A DNA stretch of 64,000 nt from Dickeya oryzae (GCF_009372235.1 NZ_ML762920.1:1015980-1079979), one strand, 5' to 3'; shown: positions 32,867-43,921, counted from the first letter of the stretch. A program made the numbers and translations. The notes: generated from the sequence alone by a model not told the origin.

Positions 32867-33778
32867 TCAGGGTCGGGGTGTCTTACTCTTCACGGCAGGG
32901 AATATCCGACAGCACAGGAAATCGACCAACGCCCGAACCTTTGGAGAGGGGTGCTTGCTCGTGGGCCACAGCACATGAAAAACCCCACTGTGCTGCACAT
33001 ACTCGGCCAGGATCGGCTTGAGCCGTCCATCAGCCAATGGTTCTCGGATGGCGAAGTCCGGCAGATAGGCGATCCCCAGTCCCTGTAATGCAAAACACAC
33101 GCGTGTCTCAATATTGTTACAGATCATCGAGGTGGGCAGTTGCCATTCTGGCTCACCGGGTGTTTGCCGCAGCGCCCAATTCTCCAGCTTGCCACTGTTG
33201 GGCCATCGATAGTGCAGGCAGGAGTGCTGACGCAGATCGGCGGGCTGCATGGGGGTACCACGGCGAGCCAGATAGTCCGGCGAGGCCACCAACTGCATTT
33301 CAAAGGTGCCCAGACGGCGTGCCGACAGACGCGAATCCGCCGGTTCACCGGTACGCACCACGGCATCGAAACCTTCCTCGATCACATCGACCATCCGGTC
33401 GGTAAAATCCAGATCGAGTTCTATCTCGGGGTACTCACGCATGAACTCGCCAAGTACCGGTAGCACCAGCGAACTGACCAGCGGCAGGCTCACCCGCAGG
33501 CGTCCGCGCGGTGCGGCAGTCGCTTGCGACAACTCCAGTTCAGCCGCCTCAATCTCGGCCAGAATGCGTCGGCTGCGCTCAAGAAATAGCGAGCCCTCAG
33601 CGGTCAACGTGATGCTGCGTGTGCTGCGGTGGAACAGACGCACTCCCAACTTCTCTTCCAGCCGCGCCACACTCTTGCCGACAGCCGAGGCTGAGATCCC
33701 CAGCAGCCGACCGGCGACGACGAAGCTGCGCGTCTCGGCAACCTGCACAAACACCACGAAGCCATTTAGGCTATCCAC
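32867..33778 (-). CDS. LysR-family transcriptional regulator
   Basis: The 303 residues have a winged helix-turn-helix (FVVFVQVAETRSFVVAGRLLGISASAVGKSVARLEEKLGVRLFHRSTR, about 7-54) and a substrate-binding domain of the CrgA-like group (RGRLRVSLPLV...PILAEY). It is divergent from the serine hydrolase and MDR-oxidoreductase genes, with a palindromic operator between, so it probably controls both and itself. The inducer is unknown. The triad is absent from the E. coli order here. Confidence 0.92.
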   Translation of the reverse strand: MDSLNGFVVFVQVAETRSFVVAGRLLGISASAVGKSVARLEEKLGVRLFHRSTRSITLTAEGSLFLERSRRILAEIEAAELELSQATAAPRGRLRVSLPLVSSLVLPVLGEFMREYPEIELDLDFTDRMVDVIEEGFDAVVRTGEPADSRLSARRLGTFEMQLVASPDYLARRGTPMQPADLRQHSCLHYRWPNSGKLENWALRQTPGEPEWQLPTSMICNNIETRVCFALQGLGIAYLPDFAIREPLADGRLKPILAEYVQHSGVFHVLWPTSKHPSPKVRALVDFLCCRIFPAVKSKTPRP

Positions 33779-33824
33779 TATACTATTCCTCTCACAGTTA
33801 CTCCTCTCACAATTACGGACATAA

Positions 33825-33845
33825 AGTTCCGCACATTACGGAACT
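33825..33845. promoter_or_regulatory. Palindromic operator between LysR gene and serine hydrolase gene
   Basis: Perfect inverted repeat AGTTCCG-N7-CGGAACT, size and spacing typical of a LysR-type recognition site, 47 bases from the regulator start and 72 bases from the hydrolase start. Next to it, at about 33788-33815, an imperfect direct repeat (CCTCTCACAGTTACT / CCTCTCACAATTAC) could be a secondary site. Confidence 0.65.
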
Positions 33846-33916
33846 GTAGACTACTTTTTCTTTAATCAAAAATTTTCTATCGTCGGTGCGTTACCCATTG
33901 AATCGAGGTATTTGTC

Positions 33917-35107
33917 ATGACAAATCAGTCATTCCCGCTGCGCCGGGGTGTTCCACACGCACACCTGTCAGCACGTATCGAGACCGCCGTGCAGCAAGCG
34001 CTGGACGACCGGCGCCTGGTCGGTGCCGTTATTCTGGTAGCTCGCGACGGCGAGCTGATCCACCAGCAAGCCGCTGGTTTAGCCGACGATGAAAGCGCAC
34101 GGGCAATGACGCTGGAGACGGTCTTTCGACTGGCGTCTGTCAGCAAACCCATCGTCTCTACCGCAGCCCTGGCGCTGGTGGCACAAGGTCAGCTCGATTT
34201 GGATACGAGTATTGAACGTTGGTTGCCGACGTTTCGTCCTGCATTGGTCAATGGCCAACCGGCGCGTATCACCGCGCGACAACTGCTTAGCCATACCGCG
34301 GGGCTGGGTTATCGGTTTTTTGAAGCCGACGCAGACGGCCCCTATGCGCGGGCTGGCGTCTCGGATGGCATGGATGCTTCCGGTATTAGCCTGGAGGAGA
34401 ACCTGCGACGCCTCAGCAGCGTACCGCTGCTGTACGAGCCGGGGACAGGTTGGGGTTATTCACTGGCAACCGATGTGTTGGGCGCACTGATCGAGCGTAT
34501 ATACGGTACACCACTGGACAAAGCGGTAAGGGAACTGGTCACTGGCCCACTGGGTATGACCGACACGGGCTTCGTTGCCTGTGATGCGCTGCGCGTGGCA
34601 ACCCCCTATGTCAACGATGCGCCGAAGCCGCACCGGCTCGCCGAGGGCGAAACCGTCTCCGCCTTCGAAGGAGCCGTTGGTATTACCTATAGTCCGGCCC
34701 GCATCTTCGACGCTCAGGCCTTCCCATCGGGGGGTGCCGGTATGGCCGGTACGGCGGGTGACTTTCTACGTTTGCTGGAAATCCTGCGACAAGGCGGCGG
34801 CACACTGCTACCCGTTGAACTGGTCGAGGAAATGGGACGTGACCAGACCGGCGGACTAGAATTGCCCGATGCCCCTGGTTTCGGTTTCGGTCTGGGTTTC
34901 TCGGTACTGCGTGATCGCGGTCTGGCGGCGTCACCAGAATCCGAAGGCACCTGGCGCTGGGGCGGTGCCTACGGACACTCGTGGTTCATGGACCGGGCGC
35001 AGGGTCTGTGCGTCGTGGCCTTCACCAACACGTTGTACGAAGGCATGTGCGGCCGCTTCATCACCGAGCTACGCGATGCCGTGTATGGCGCGCTGGAGGT
35101 GCGCTGA
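33917..35107 (+). CDS. Serine hydrolase of the class C beta-lactamase / esterase EstB family
   Basis: The 396-residue protein shows the SxxK motif with the nucleophile in SVSK (about residue 75), a YxN-like tyrosine in GWGYSLATD (position about 175), and a C-terminal WGGAYGHSWF in place of KTG. That pattern fits esterases and D-aminopeptidase-like members more than true beta-lactamases. No signal peptide is seen, so it probably acts in the cytoplasm. Its stop overlaps the start of the oxidoreductase gene (TGATG). The substrate is unknown. Confidence 0.88.
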   Translation: MTNQSFPLRRGVPHAHLSARIETAVQQALDDRRLVGAVILVARDGELIHQQAAGLADDESARAMTLETVFRLASVSKPIVSTAALALVAQGQLDLDTSIERWLPTFRPALVNGQPARITARQLLSHTAGLGYRFFEADADGPYARAGVSDGMDASGISLEENLRRLSSVPLLYEPGTGWGYSLATDVLGALIERIYGTPLDKAVRELVTGPLGMTDTGFVACDALRVATPYVNDAPKPHRLAEGETVSAFEGAVGITYSPARIFDAQAFPSGGAGMAGTAGDFLRLLEILRQGGGTLLPVELVEEMGRDQTGGLELPDAPGFGFGLGFSVLRDRGLAASPESEGTWRWGGAYGHSWFMDRAQGLCVVAFTNTLYEGMCGRFITELRDAVYGALEVR

Positions 35108-36183
35108 TGAAAACGATACCTGCACACATGGCCGCCGTTGCGTTTCGCCGCGGTACCATCCTAACCGATCCAGACAGCCTGACCGACATCGACACCGAGC
35201 GCCCGAAACCGGGACCGCACGACCTGCTTGTGGCGGTCCGTGCCGTTTCGGTCAATCCGGTTGATACCAAAATACGGGCTGGTTTAGTGGCTGCCCCCGA
35301 CAGCGTCCGCTCGCTGGGCTGGGATGCTGCGGGGATCGTCGAAGCCGTTGGTGAAGCAGTCACACTGTTCCGGCCGGGTGAGGCCGTCTACTACGCTGGT
35401 TCCTTCGATCGCAGTGGTAGCAATGCCCAGTTTCAACTGGTAGACGAGCGTATCGTCGGCCACATGCCCGAAACTCTGGGTTTCGCCGAAGCAGCGGCTC
35501 TGCCGCTAACCTCGCTAACCGCCTGGCAACTGCTGTTCGACCGCCTTGGCGTGCCACCGGGTAAACCGGCCAATGCCGGCAGCCTTCTGGTGCTGGGCGG
35601 CGCTGGCGGGGTCGGCTCCATGCTGATCCAGCTTGCCAGACGGCTAACTGGCCTGACGGTAATCGCCACAGCCTCGCGCGAAGAAAGCCGCGACTGGTGC
35701 CTCGCCCTGGGTGCCCACCACGTCATTGACCATCGGCAGCCGTTACCAGCACAGATCCGCGCACTGCCGGTAACGCCTGTCACGCATGTGGCGGCTCTGT
35801 CGAACACAGCCGAGCACTGGACCGAACTGGCAGATTTAATCGCGCCACAAGGGCAACTGGGCATTATTACTGATCACGAGACACTGGACGCAGTGCCATT
35901 CAAGGCCAAGAGCGTGTCGCTACACTGGGAAATGGTGTTCACACGCCCGTTGTTCGGTACGCCGGACATGATCGCGCAGCACCGCATCCTCGACGACGTC
36001 GCCGCGCTGGTGGATGCAGGCGTGCTGCGTTCGACTGCCTGCCGCGTGCTGCATCCGCTAGACGCAGCACGGCTGCGCGAGGCACATCGACTGGTGGAGC
36101 ATGGAGGCATCACCGGCAAAGTGGTGGTAGCCCGTTCCGCACAGGATGTGCAACGGCAAGGCGCCAAAGAGAACCTGGCATGA
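35107..36183 (+). CDS. MDR-family NAD(P)H-dependent oxidoreductase (zinc-independent type)
   Basis: The 358 residues have a GroES-like N-domain (SVNPVDTKIRAG, LGWDAAGIVEAVGEAV) and a Rossmann domain (VLGGAGGVGSMLIQLARRL). The catalytic zinc ligands of alcohol dehydrogenases (Cys and His-Glu) are missing, so it resembles quinone oxidoreductases or enoyl reductases. The ATG at 35107 overlaps the TGA of the hydrolase gene, indicating coupled translation. It may reduce a product released by the hydrolase; that is inference. Confidence 0.88.
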   Translation: MKTIPAHMAAVAFRRGTILTDPDSLTDIDTERPKPGPHDLLVAVRAVSVNPVDTKIRAGLVAAPDSVRSLGWDAAGIVEAVGEAVTLFRPGEAVYYAGSFDRSGSNAQFQLVDERIVGHMPETLGFAEAAALPLTSLTAWQLLFDRLGVPPGKPANAGSLLVLGGAGGVGSMLIQLARRLTGLTVIATASREESRDWCLALGAHHVIDHRQPLPAQIRALPVTPVTHVAALSNTAEHWTELADLIAPQGQLGIITDHETLDAVPFKAKSVSLHWEMVFTRPLFGTPDMIAQHRILDDVAALVDAGVLRSTACRVLHPLDAARLREAHRLVEHGGITGKVVVARSAQDVQRQGAKENLA

Positions 36184-36279
36184 GTGCCGTTGCACAACAC
36201 CGCCCGCCGTAAATCATGCTGCTGCTTGCGGCTCCGTCGTATCAGGTCAGCAAGTAAACGACGATAATACGATTATCAC

Positions 36280-37650
36280 TCAGCGCCGACGGCGAAGGGC
36301 GTAGCTTGCCAGTAGCAGCAGGATCCATGCCATCCCCGCGTACAACGCAATGCGGGTATCCGGAAAGTAACCAATCAGGCCGATGATAAAGACCAGGAAC
36401 ACCACGCCAACCACTGCGGTCGCCGCACCGCCCGGCAGAGGAAACGCCAGCGCGTTCACCTGCTCGCGGTTCAGTCTGCGGCGAAACGCAATCTGTGAGC
36501 ACAGGATCATGATCCATACCCATACGGTGGCAAAGGTGGCCAGCGAGGCAATCACCAAAAACACTTTCTCCGGCATGATGTAGTTGAGGTACACCGCCAC
36601 CAGCAACGCCATCACCATCACCACCACCGTTACCCAAGGGGTTCCACGACGGGACAATCGGGCGAACACCTGTGGTGCATGGCCTTGCTCCGCCATGCCG
36701 TGCAGCATACGCCCCACGCCAAACACATCACTGTTGATGGCAGACAGCGAGGCGGTAATCACCACGAAATTCAGGATACCGGCTGCCGCCGTGATCCCCA
36801 TGTGCTGGAAGGTCAGTACAAACGGACTACCGTTGGTGCCCACCTGATTCCACGGGTAAATCGACATAATCACGAACAGGGTGCCGACGTAGAACACCAG
36901 AATACGCCAGGGTACAGAATTGATGGCGCGCGGAATGGACTTGTGCGGTTCTTTGGCCTCACCTGCGGTGATCCCGATGATCTCGACACCACCATAGGCA
37001 AACATCACCATCTGCAATGACAGGATCATCCCTATTACTCCATTACTGAAGAAACCGCCATTGCTCCACAAATTATGAATACCGGTAGGCTCGCCGCCGT
37101 TGCCAATCCCCCAAACGATGATGCCAATCCCGGCCACGATCATGACAACAATGGTCGCGACCTTGAAAAACGAAAACCAGAACTCCAGTTCGCCAAACAC
37201 TTTCACATTCATCAGGTTTATGGCACCGATAATCAGCACCACGCTTAATACCCAAATCCAGTGCGGCACCTCCGGAAACCAAACCCCCATGTAAATGCCG
37301 AAAGCGGTCACATCGGCAATCGCGACGATCAGCATCTCAAAGCAGTAGGTCCACCCGGTGATATAGCCAGCCAACGGGCCGAGGTAGTCGCGGGCATAAC
37401 GGGAAAAGGAACTGGCTTGCGGATTGTTGACGGACATCTCCCCCAGTGCCCGCATAATGATATAAGCGAACACGCCGCCAATCAGATACGCCAGCAGCAC
37501 GCTGGGGCCAGCCATCTGAATAGCGCTGGCTGAACCGTAAAATAGCCCGGTACCAATGGCGGAGCCCAGCGCGATAAAACGAATATGCCGCGTACTTAAG
37601 CCACGCTTGAGTCTGGATTGTTGTTCCATAGGTTTGGATTGTTGTTCCAT
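36280..37650 (-). CDS. proY: Proline-specific permease ProY (APC family)
   Basis: Twelve-helix amino acid permease; proline is assigned by homology to E. coli ProY. The match is close over [70 protein letters not shown] and [12 protein letters not shown]. The N-terminus carries a 21-bp tandem duplication ([14 protein letters not shown]), giving two in-frame ATGs at 37650 and 37629; the first has a weak caggg upstream. Downstream of brnQ, as in E. coli. Confidence 0.93.
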   Translation of the reverse strand: MEQQSKPMEQQSRLKRGLSTRHIRFIALGSAIGTGLFYGSASAIQMAGPSVLLAYLIGGVFAYIIMRALGEMSVNNPQASSFSRYARDYLGPLAGYITGWTYCFEMLIVAIADVTAFGIYMGVWFPEVPHWIWVLSVVLIIGAINLMNVKVFGELEFWFSFFKVATIVVMIVAGIGIIVWGIGNGGEPTGIHNLWSNGGFFSNGVIGMILSLQMVMFAYGGVEIIGITAGEAKEPHKSIPRAINSVPWRILVFYVGTLFVIMSIYPWNQVGTNGSPFVLTFQHMGITAAAGILNFVVITASLSAINSDVFGVGRMLHGMAEQGHAPQVFARLSRRGTPWVTVVVMVMALLVAVYLNYIMPEKVFLVIASLATFATVWVWIMILCSQIAFRRRLNREQVNALAFPLPGGAATAVVGVVFLVFIIGLIGYFPDTRIALYAGMAWILLLLASYALRRRR

Positions 37651-37727
37651 AAATGAGCAACCCTGTCTTTACAAACGAAAAAACCACAGGCAAACGCCTG
37701 TGGTGAAAAGCATCCATCCCACTTCAT

Positions 37728-39047
37728 TCAGGAATGTGCAGTGAGTTCCTGACGACCAGTGATACGGTCATAAATCCCGACCACCAGCAGAACGAGTAAG
37801 GATGGCGGCAACCAGGCCAGCCCCTGCTCGCTCATCGGCAGGCTCTGTGTCCAGCCGGGCAGTAATGACTGAAAAGCTGATGACTTGATACCGTCCAGCA
37901 GACCAAAGACCAGACTGACCAGCATCACCGGAGCAATAACATGCGTGCTGTTATTCCACCAACGACGGGTAAAACTCAACAGCACCAGCACGATGCACGG
38001 CGGATAAATAGCGGTCAACACAGGCACAGACAGTTGAATCAGGTGGCTCAACCCGAGATTGGACACCACCATCGAGAACAATCCCAGCACAAACACCAGT
38101 GCACGGTAAGACAATGGCAGGTACTGCGCGAAGAATTCAGCACAGGCGCAAGTCAGCCCCACCGCAGTGACCATACAAGCAATGAAGATCAGCAACGCCA
38201 GGAAACTGCTGCCCATATTACCGAAGGTGTACTGTACATACGCATGCAGGATTTCAGCGCCGTTTTGCGCGTTCGGCACCAGCGAGCCACTGAAGGAGCC
38301 GAGGTGGAACAAACTCAGATAAACCAGCGTTAATCCCAGCCCCGCAATCAGCCCGGCCAAAATGGTGTAACGGGTTAACAACCCAGCATCACTCACGCCA
38401 CGAGAACGAGCCGCATTGACGATGACGATACCGAACACCAGCGCCCCCAGCGTATCCATGGTCAAATAACCATTTACGAAACCGGTGGAGAATGGTACCT
38501 GTTGGTAGGCTTCCGCAGTCGGCGCTGGCGTACCTGCCGGCCATACCAACGCCGCAATCCCCAGTACAGTCAACGCGATAATCTTCACCGGAGCCAGAAT
38601 GTGGCCAACGGTGTCTAACAGACGACCGGGATAGAGCGAAATCGCGATCACGATGGCAAAGTAGATCAGGCTATAAACCAGCAGAGGCGTCGCCCCCTCA
38701 CCCACCAGCGGCGCAATACCGACCTCGAACGAGACCGTCGCGGTACGCGGCGTAGCAAACAGCGGCCCCACAGCCAGATAGCAAACCGTCGCCAACAGTA
38801 CGCCCGCTTTCTTGCCGATCGGGCTACTGAGCGTATCAATACCACCGCCCACACGCGCCAGTGCTATCACCGTCAACACTGGCAAGCCGACAGCGGTAAT
38901 CAGAAAGCCGAGTGCGGCTACCCACACGTGCTCGCCAGCCTGTTGACCCACCATCGGCGGAAAAATGATATTCCCGGCACCGACGAACAAGGCAAAGGTC
39001 ATGAAGCCCAATGCCACGATATCTTTGGAAGTTAAACGATGACTCAT
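37728..39047 (-). CDS. brnQ: Branched-chain amino acid:cation symporter BrnQ
   Basis: Sodium- or proton-coupled importer of leucine, isoleucine and valine with about 12 helices. The 439 residues equal E. coli: [44 protein letters not shown] and [18 protein letters not shown]. The start at 39047 (MSHRLTSKD) was chosen by homology; the frame to 39134 is unrelated. proY follows 77 bases later, probably in one transcript. Confidence 0.95.
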   Translation of the reverse strand: MSHRLTSKDIVALGFMTFALFVGAGNIIFPPMVGQQAGEHVWVAALGFLITAVGLPVLTVIALARVGGGIDTLSSPIGKKAGVLLATVCYLAVGPLFATPRTATVSFEVGIAPLVGEGATPLLVYSLIYFAIVIAISLYPGRLLDTVGHILAPVKIIALTVLGIAALVWPAGTPAPTAEAYQQVPFSTGFVNGYLTMDTLGALVFGIVIVNAARSRGVSDAGLLTRYTILAGLIAGLGLTLVYLSLFHLGSFSGSLVPNAQNGAEILHAYVQYTFGNMGSSFLALLIFIACMVTAVGLTCACAEFFAQYLPLSYRALVFVLGLFSMVVSNLGLSHLIQLSVPVLTAIYPPCIVLVLLSFTRRWWNNSTHVIAPVMLVSLVFGLLDGIKSSAFQSLLPGWTQSLPMSEQGLAWLPPSLLVLLVVGIYDRITGRQELTAHS

Positions 39048-39446
39048 AATGTATGTTGTTGTTGCCTGTAAAAATGGTGTTGCCGGCACAAGCCGGGCGC
39101 GTAAAGCGGCGCACGCAAGTAGCGAGACAGCCAAGCGATGTGCAGGATTATGATGTGAGGTTTTATTGCACAGCGTTAATGGGGGCTAAGTAAAACGTTT
39201 ATAGCAATAAAAGGCAATACGTGATCGGTAAACCAGAACATTAATCTGATCTTCAATATAAAGTCAGCATTAGAATTTATATTTTCACCCACAGACTATA
39301 CATGATTTGTGCATGAAAACAGTTTTCAGCGCGAAAGATAAGCTCAAATTTCCATCAAAGAGCAACAAGCAACCATATTAAAAACTTATGGTAATAAAAA
39401 ACGCCGATAGGGTATATCGGCGTTATAAAAAAGCACAGCGCACAGA
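39048..39446. other. AT-rich intergenic region with terminator of the upstream gene and brnQ promoter
   Basis: No gene. At 39393-39424 a terminator (AACGCCGATA / TATCGGCGTT stem; T run on the minus strand) ends the MetE-like gene. The rest, from 39130 to 39390, is AT-rich and should hold the brnQ promoter; Lrp control is plausible from the family, but I could not assign a site. Confidence 0.6.
39393..39424 (-). terminator. Rho-independent terminator of the first MetE-like gene
   Basis: Stem AACGCCGATA / TATCGGCGTT with a five-base loop (GGGTA), followed on the minus strand by a T run. Confidence 0.9.
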
Positions 39447-40562
39447 CTAACAGCAATGACAAACGTGGTTAGCGATATTCACGACCAGTTTGAGTTTTTC
39501 CCATTGCTGCTCTTCCGACAACGTATTGCCCTCTTCGGTAGAAGCAAAGCCACACTGCGGACTCAGGCACAGTTGGTCCAGCGCTACATAACGTGTTGCT
39601 TCAGTAATGCGCTTTTGTACTTCATCGGCGTTTTCCAATTGCCCATTTTTGGTGGTGATAAGCCCCAACACCACTTTCTGATGACCTGGCTTGATGAAGC
39701 GCAGCGGCTCAAATCCACCCGCCCGTTCGGTATCGTATTCGAGGAAAAAGGCATCCACATTCACTGTCCCGAACAGTGTTTCCGCCACAGGTTCATAGCC
39801 CCCTTCGGAAATCCAGGTGGAGCGGAAATTACCACGGCAGACATGCAGGCCCACCACTAAATCGGCCGGTTTGCCTTCCAGCGCTTTATTAAGCACTTGC
39901 GCATAGGTACGGCACAGATAATCCGGGTCATCGCCACGCTCACGGATCTGGCGTCGCTGGTCTTCAGAGCACAGATAAGCCCACACCGTATCGTCCAGTT
40001 GCAGATAACGGCAACCTGCATCATAGAAGGCACGGATGGCATCACGCCAGGTCAGCGCCAGGTCGTCGAAGTAGTCGGCCAGATCAGGATAAACAGTGCT
40101 ATCAATCACTTTACGACCGCCACGGAAGTGCAACACGCTCGGGCTGGGGATCGTCATTTTAGCGACAGCATCGCCAGACACTCGTTGGAGGAAACGAAAA
40201 TCCTCCAGCATCGGATGCTGGGGATTAAAGCTCACTTTGCCGGTGACTTTTACGCCACGGGCTTTCGTCTGTACACCAGTGAACTGGATGCCCTGCTCCG
40301 CTTCATAACGTTCCACACCATTGAGGCTGTCGAAAAAGTCAAAGTGCCACCAGGCACGACGGAATTCGCCATCGGTCACCAATTGCAGACCCGCGGCACG
40401 CTGCAATTCCACAGCACGCTGGATTTCCTGATCTTCGACATGGCGTAACGCGGCGGCATCGATCTCACCGGCCTGAAACTGTAAACGTGCCTGCTTGATA
40501 GCCGCCGGACGCAACAAACTGCCGACCACATCGGCACGAAACGGAGGAAGGGCTTGTGTCAT
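39447..40562 (-). CDS. Cobalamin-independent methionine synthase-like protein (YxjG/YxjH type), first copy
   Basis: The 371 residues cover only the C-terminal catalytic barrel of MetE. Zinc ligands are visible: His and Cys in GLHVCRGNF, Glu in FFLEYD, and the late Cys in SPQCGFAS. The substrate end RADVVGSLLRP and LVTDGEFRR fit the family. Such proteins transfer a methyl group to homocysteine, in some cases from S-methylmethionine or methylcobalamin-type donors; the donor here is unknown. Start is ATG at 40562 with ggag upstream. A paralogue lies at 56153-57253. Confidence 0.88.
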   Translation of the reverse strand: MTQALPPFRADVVGSLLRPAAIKQARLQFQAGEIDAAALRHVEDQEIQRAVELQRAAGLQLVTDGEFRRAWWHFDFFDSLNGVERYEAEQGIQFTGVQTKARGVKVTGKVSFNPQHPMLEDFRFLQRVSGDAVAKMTIPSPSVLHFRGGRKVIDSTVYPDLADYFDDLALTWRDAIRAFYDAGCRYLQLDDTVWAYLCSEDQRRQIRERGDDPDYLCRTYAQVLNKALEGKPADLVVGLHVCRGNFRSTWISEGGYEPVAETLFGTVNVDAFFLEYDTERAGGFEPLRFIKPGHQKVVLGLITTKNGQLENADEVQKRITEATRYVALDQLCLSPQCGFASTEEGNTLSEEQQWEKLKLVVNIANHVCHCC

Positions 40563-40809
40563 GTTTTGCTCCTGCACGTCTGACCCCAAATGGCCGACTT
40601 CAGGCGTTTGGTTTCAGACAAGTCGATTTTTAGATGAATGCGTTTTCAGTAGAAATAGTTTTCTATATAAATAGTTTTTAATAAAAATAATTTCGCCACT
40701 GAATTTTACAGCCATCCAGACGGCTAGAAGTAAAACTATCCTGTCATGCATTTTTCTCAACGACAATGGAGGAATTTTCACGACACATGAAATAAATTCA
40801 TTTTCATCT

Positions 40810-41784
40810 TCAATTTGTTGCAGAAACACTCGTTGAGGAAGACGTCAGGTCATCAAGACCGAGTGCTTGTCTGGTTTGCTCACGTACCTGTTCTGGCAAG
40901 GGCAGATAGCCGTCCTGGCTGACCAGCGCCTGCCCTGACACTGACAGCACCCGGTCCAAAAATGCGGCTGTCAGTGGTTCCAGCGGCCGGCCCGGCGCTT
41001 TATTCACGTAGATATAGAGATAGCGGGTGTAAGGATAACGTCCGCTACGGATAGTGTCGGCGGTCGGTAACACATAGTCGTCTTTGTCGCTGGCAGCCAG
41101 TGCCATCACCCGCACCCCACTGGCGCGAAAACCAATACTGGCGTAACCGATGGCATTCACCGATGCTGCCACCGCCTGCACGACTGAAGCTGAGCCAGGA
41201 AGCTCATTGACCTGCGGCAAAAAGTCGCCACCGCACAACGCTTGTTGCTTGAAAAAGCCATACGTGCCAGACGCAGAATTACGGCCATAACGCAGTAGCG
41301 AGCGCTGTTGCCAAACGCCGCTTAGCCCCAACTCCTGCCAGCGCTGCACCGTTTTCCCCGCGCCACAGCGGCGGGTTATGGAGAAAATGGCGTCCAGTTG
41401 ACGCACCGTTAGTCCGGTTAACGGGTTATCCTGATTGACCAACACCACCAGTGCATCCAGTGCGACCGGCACGGCCGTTGGCGCATAGCCATAATGCTGC
41501 TCGAACGCTTCGATTTCGCTACTTTTCATTGGCCGACTCATCGGCCCCAGTTGCGCCGCCCCTGCTGCCAGTGCCGTTGGCGCTGAGGATGACCCCGCCG
41601 CCTGAACCTGAAGATTAACACCGGGATGATGCTGGCTGAAATCCGCCGCCCAGAACGTCATCAGATTCGCCAGTGTGTCGGAACCCGCACTGGAAAGGTT
41701 ACCCGCCAGCATCGCCTGTGGCGCAGCAGCAAGCTGACCAGACAGGCACAACAGCAAAGCAAACAGGTAATAGATGGGTCTCAT
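40810..41784 (-). CDS. PstS-like periplasmic phosphate-binding protein
   Basis: The 324-residue precursor has a signal peptide (about 20 residues, FALLLCLSGQLAAA) and a PBP fold with SSAGSDTLANLMTFW, AGSSSAPTALAAGAAQLGPMSR and GRNSASGTYGFFKQQAL. These are the loops that grip phosphate in PstS. It is not the PstS of a pstSCAB operon: no permease is adjacent. It follows phoR on the same strand, separated by a stem-loop. A role in phosphate capture or in signalling to PhoR is possible; the position is the only evidence. Confidence 0.82.
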   Translation of the reverse strand: MRPIYYLFALLLCLSGQLAAAPQAMLAGNLSSAGSDTLANLMTFWAADFSQHHPGVNLQVQAAGSSSAPTALAAGAAQLGPMSRPMKSSEIEAFEQHYGYAPTAVPVALDALVVLVNQDNPLTGLTVRQLDAIFSITRRCGAGKTVQRWQELGLSGVWQQRSLLRYGRNSASGTYGFFKQQALCGGDFLPQVNELPGSASVVQAVAASVNAIGYASIGFRASGVRVMALAASDKDDYVLPTADTIRSGRYPYTRYLYIYVNKAPGRPLEPLTAAFLDRVLSVSGQALVSQDGYLPLPEQVREQTRQALGLDDLTSSSTSVSATN

Positions 41785-41849
41785 GTGCGCTTTCCATCGG
41801 AGTGAAAAGTGAAAGAAGTGAAAGACAAGAACGCACTATTCTCGGCACT

Positions 41850-41876
41850 GCGGCGGGGACAATCAAGCCCCGCCGC
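41850..41876 (-). terminator. Stem-loop after phoR
   Basis: Perfect 9-bp stem GCGGCGGGG / CCCCGCCGC with a nine-base loop, six bases after the phoR stop. It lacks a T run, so it may only attenuate read-through into the PstS-like gene. Confidence 0.6.
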
Positions 41877-41881
41877 ATGGC

Positions 41882-43204
41882 TTAGCGCAGCGGATTCGCG
41901 GCATTCTGATTTAATACCGAGCGGACAATCAGCCGATTTGGCAATGTAAACATGAAGCGGGATCCCGCGCCTTCTTCGCTGAGGATCTCCAGACGAGAGT
42001 CATGATGACTGAGTGCATGTTTGACGATAGCCAGCCCCAGTCCACTGCCGCCAGTCTGGCGCGAACGGGCTTTGTCGACACGATAAAAACGTTCCGTCAG
42101 ACGGGGAAGATGTTCTGCGGCAATGCCCGGACCGTTATCGCTAACCTGGAACTGCGCGCCCTGCGGCGTTTGCTGCCAGCACACCTCAATACGCGTGCCT
42201 TGCGGCGTGTGGTTCACCGCGTTATATACCAAATTCGACACCGCGCTACGCAACTGTTCCTCATTGCCGAACACCTGTAACTGTTCATTGACGCGAAACA
42301 CAATCTCATGACGCCCCTGACTCAAGGTATCCGCTTCGCGTTTGAGCACCCGCAACATCAGCGGAATATCCACCTTCTCGCTAAGATCGATAGCCGCGGC
42401 CGCTTCAATACGCGACAGTGTCAACAGTTGCCGCACCAGCCCATCCATCCGGCGGGTTTGTTCCTGCATGGTGTGCAACGCCTTCGCCTGCAAAGCACCA
42501 TCCAGCGATTCGTCGTTCATCATTTCCAGATAGCCTTGCAACACCGTCAACGGCGTGCGCAGCTCATGGCTGACGTTGGCGAAAAAGTTACGCCGCGCCC
42601 CTTCGAGTTGGTGCATTTGGGTGACATCACGCGCCACCATCAGCAACTGCCCTTCTGAATACGGCATCACCCGGAATTCGACATGATGCGCATTTTTCAG
42701 CGTCAGCGTCAGCGGGCGGCTGAAATCTTGCTGTTGCATATACTGGGTAAATTCGGGGTAGCGCAACAAGTTGAGGATATTCTGTCCATTATCTTCCGGC
42801 CAGCGAAAACTCAGCAGGTGCTGCGCCAGCCGGTTACACCAAATGATGACGCCCTCTTCGGTGGTGATGACCACCGCATCTGGCAGCGATTCCGCCCCAC
42901 TGCGGAAACGTTTGATCAGCAACGCCAGCTCGCGCCGCCGACGGCGATTACGCAACTGCATTTGGTATAAACCGTAGAATAACGGCTCCCAGCTCCAGCG
43001 GCCGGGCGGCGGGGTCATACTGCGGTCAACCCACAACCAGTAGGACAAGCGCAGTTGGTTATAGAAGTTCCAGCACAGCGCCGCCAGCACCGACGCCAGT
43101 AAAAACCAGGGCAGATAACCGATTATCAGCCCCAGCAATAAGCCGGGCAAACAAAAAAAAGCCAGCTCCAGCGCCAGCTTTTTCCAGGACAAACGTTCTA
43201 GCAC
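41882..43204 (-). CDS. phoR: Phosphate regulon sensor histidine kinase PhoR
   Basis: Phosphorylates PhoB under phosphate limitation and dephosphorylates it when phosphate is ample. The 440 residues have two N-terminal helices (about 10-45), a PAS domain (about 100-195), the HisKA box with His213 in [10 protein letters not shown] (same number as in E. coli), and HATPase motifs NAVNHTP, DNGPGIA and [12 protein letters not shown]. It follows phoB by 27 bases. Confidence 0.96.
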   Translation of the reverse strand: MLERLSWKKLALELAFFCLPGLLLGLIIGYLPWFLLASVLAALCWNFYNQLRLSYWLWVDRSMTPPPGRWSWEPLFYGLYQMQLRNRRRRRELALLIKRFRSGAESLPDAVVITTEEGVIIWCNRLAQHLLSFRWPEDNGQNILNLLRYPEFTQYMQQQDFSRPLTLTLKNAHHVEFRVMPYSEGQLLMVARDVTQMHQLEGARRNFFANVSHELRTPLTVLQGYLEMMNDESLDGALQAKALHTMQEQTRRMDGLVRQLLTLSRIEAAAAIDLSEKVDIPLMLRVLKREADTLSQGRHEIVFRVNEQLQVFGNEEQLRSAVSNLVYNAVNHTPQGTRIEVCWQQTPQGAQFQVSDNGPGIAAEHLPRLTERFYRVDKARSRQTGGSGLGLAIVKHALSHHDSRLEILSEEGAGSRFMFTLPNRLIVRSVLNQNAANPLR

Positions 43205-43231
43205 GTCAGATTTTCTCCGGGACTCACGCTA

Positions 43232-43921
43232 TCAATAACGTGTTGAGAAACGGTATCCAGTTCCCCGAACGGTCTGAACCATCTTGTCGTGTCCACTGGT
43301 CTCCAACGCCTTGCGCAGACGACGGATATGGACATCCACAGTACGATCCTCAACATAAACGTTAGTGCCCCACACGTGATTGAGCAACTGCTCACGACTA
43401 TATACCCGTTCAGGGTGAGTCATAAAGAAATGCAGCAGTTTGAACTCCGTCGGCCCCATGTCCAGCGCGTGCTCTTCCGTGGTCACACGATGAGAGGAAG
43501 GATCCAGACTTAAGCCACGCATTTCGATCACTTCTTCCACCGCCATCGGCGAAATCCGACGCATCACCGCTTTGATGCGCGCCACCAACTCTTTAGGTGA
43601 AAACGGTTTGGTGATGTAATCATCGGCACCGACTTCAAGACCGCGAACACGATCTTCTTCTTCACCACGGGCCGTCAGCATCATGACCGGAATATCCCGC
43701 GTCAGCGCTTCACGCTTCATGTGCTTGATAAACTGTAAACCGGACCCGCCGGGCAGCATCCAGTCCAGCAGCACCAGCTCAGGATAAGGCTCAGCCAGAC
43801 GGTTTACCGCACTGTCGTAATCCTCGGCCTCAACCGGCTGATAGCCGTTCTGCTCAAGCACGAAGCACACCATCTCGCGAATCGGCGCTTCATCTTCCAC
43901 CACCAAAATACGTCTTGCCAT
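43232..43921 (-). CDS. phoB: Phosphate regulon response regulator PhoB
   Basis: OmpR-type activator of the Pho regulon. The 229 residues have the receiver with Asp53 ([11 protein letters not shown]), Thr in MLTARG and Lys in ITKPF, then a winged-helix domain ([28 protein letters not shown]...[12 protein letters not shown]). The start at 43921 (MARRILVV) matches E. coli; the frame to 44071 crosses the Pho box and is not coding. Autoregulated by the Pho box upstream. Confidence 0.97.
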   Translation of the reverse strand: MARRILVVEDEAPIREMVCFVLEQNGYQPVEAEDYDSAVNRLAEPYPELVLLDWMLPGGSGLQFIKHMKREALTRDIPVMMLTARGEEEDRVRGLEVGADDYITKPFSPKELVARIKAVMRRISPMAVEEVIEMRGLSLDPSSHRVTTEEHALDMGPTEFKLLHFFMTHPERVYSREQLLNHVWGTNVYVEDRTVDVHIRRLRKALETSGHDKMVQTVRGTGYRFSTRY

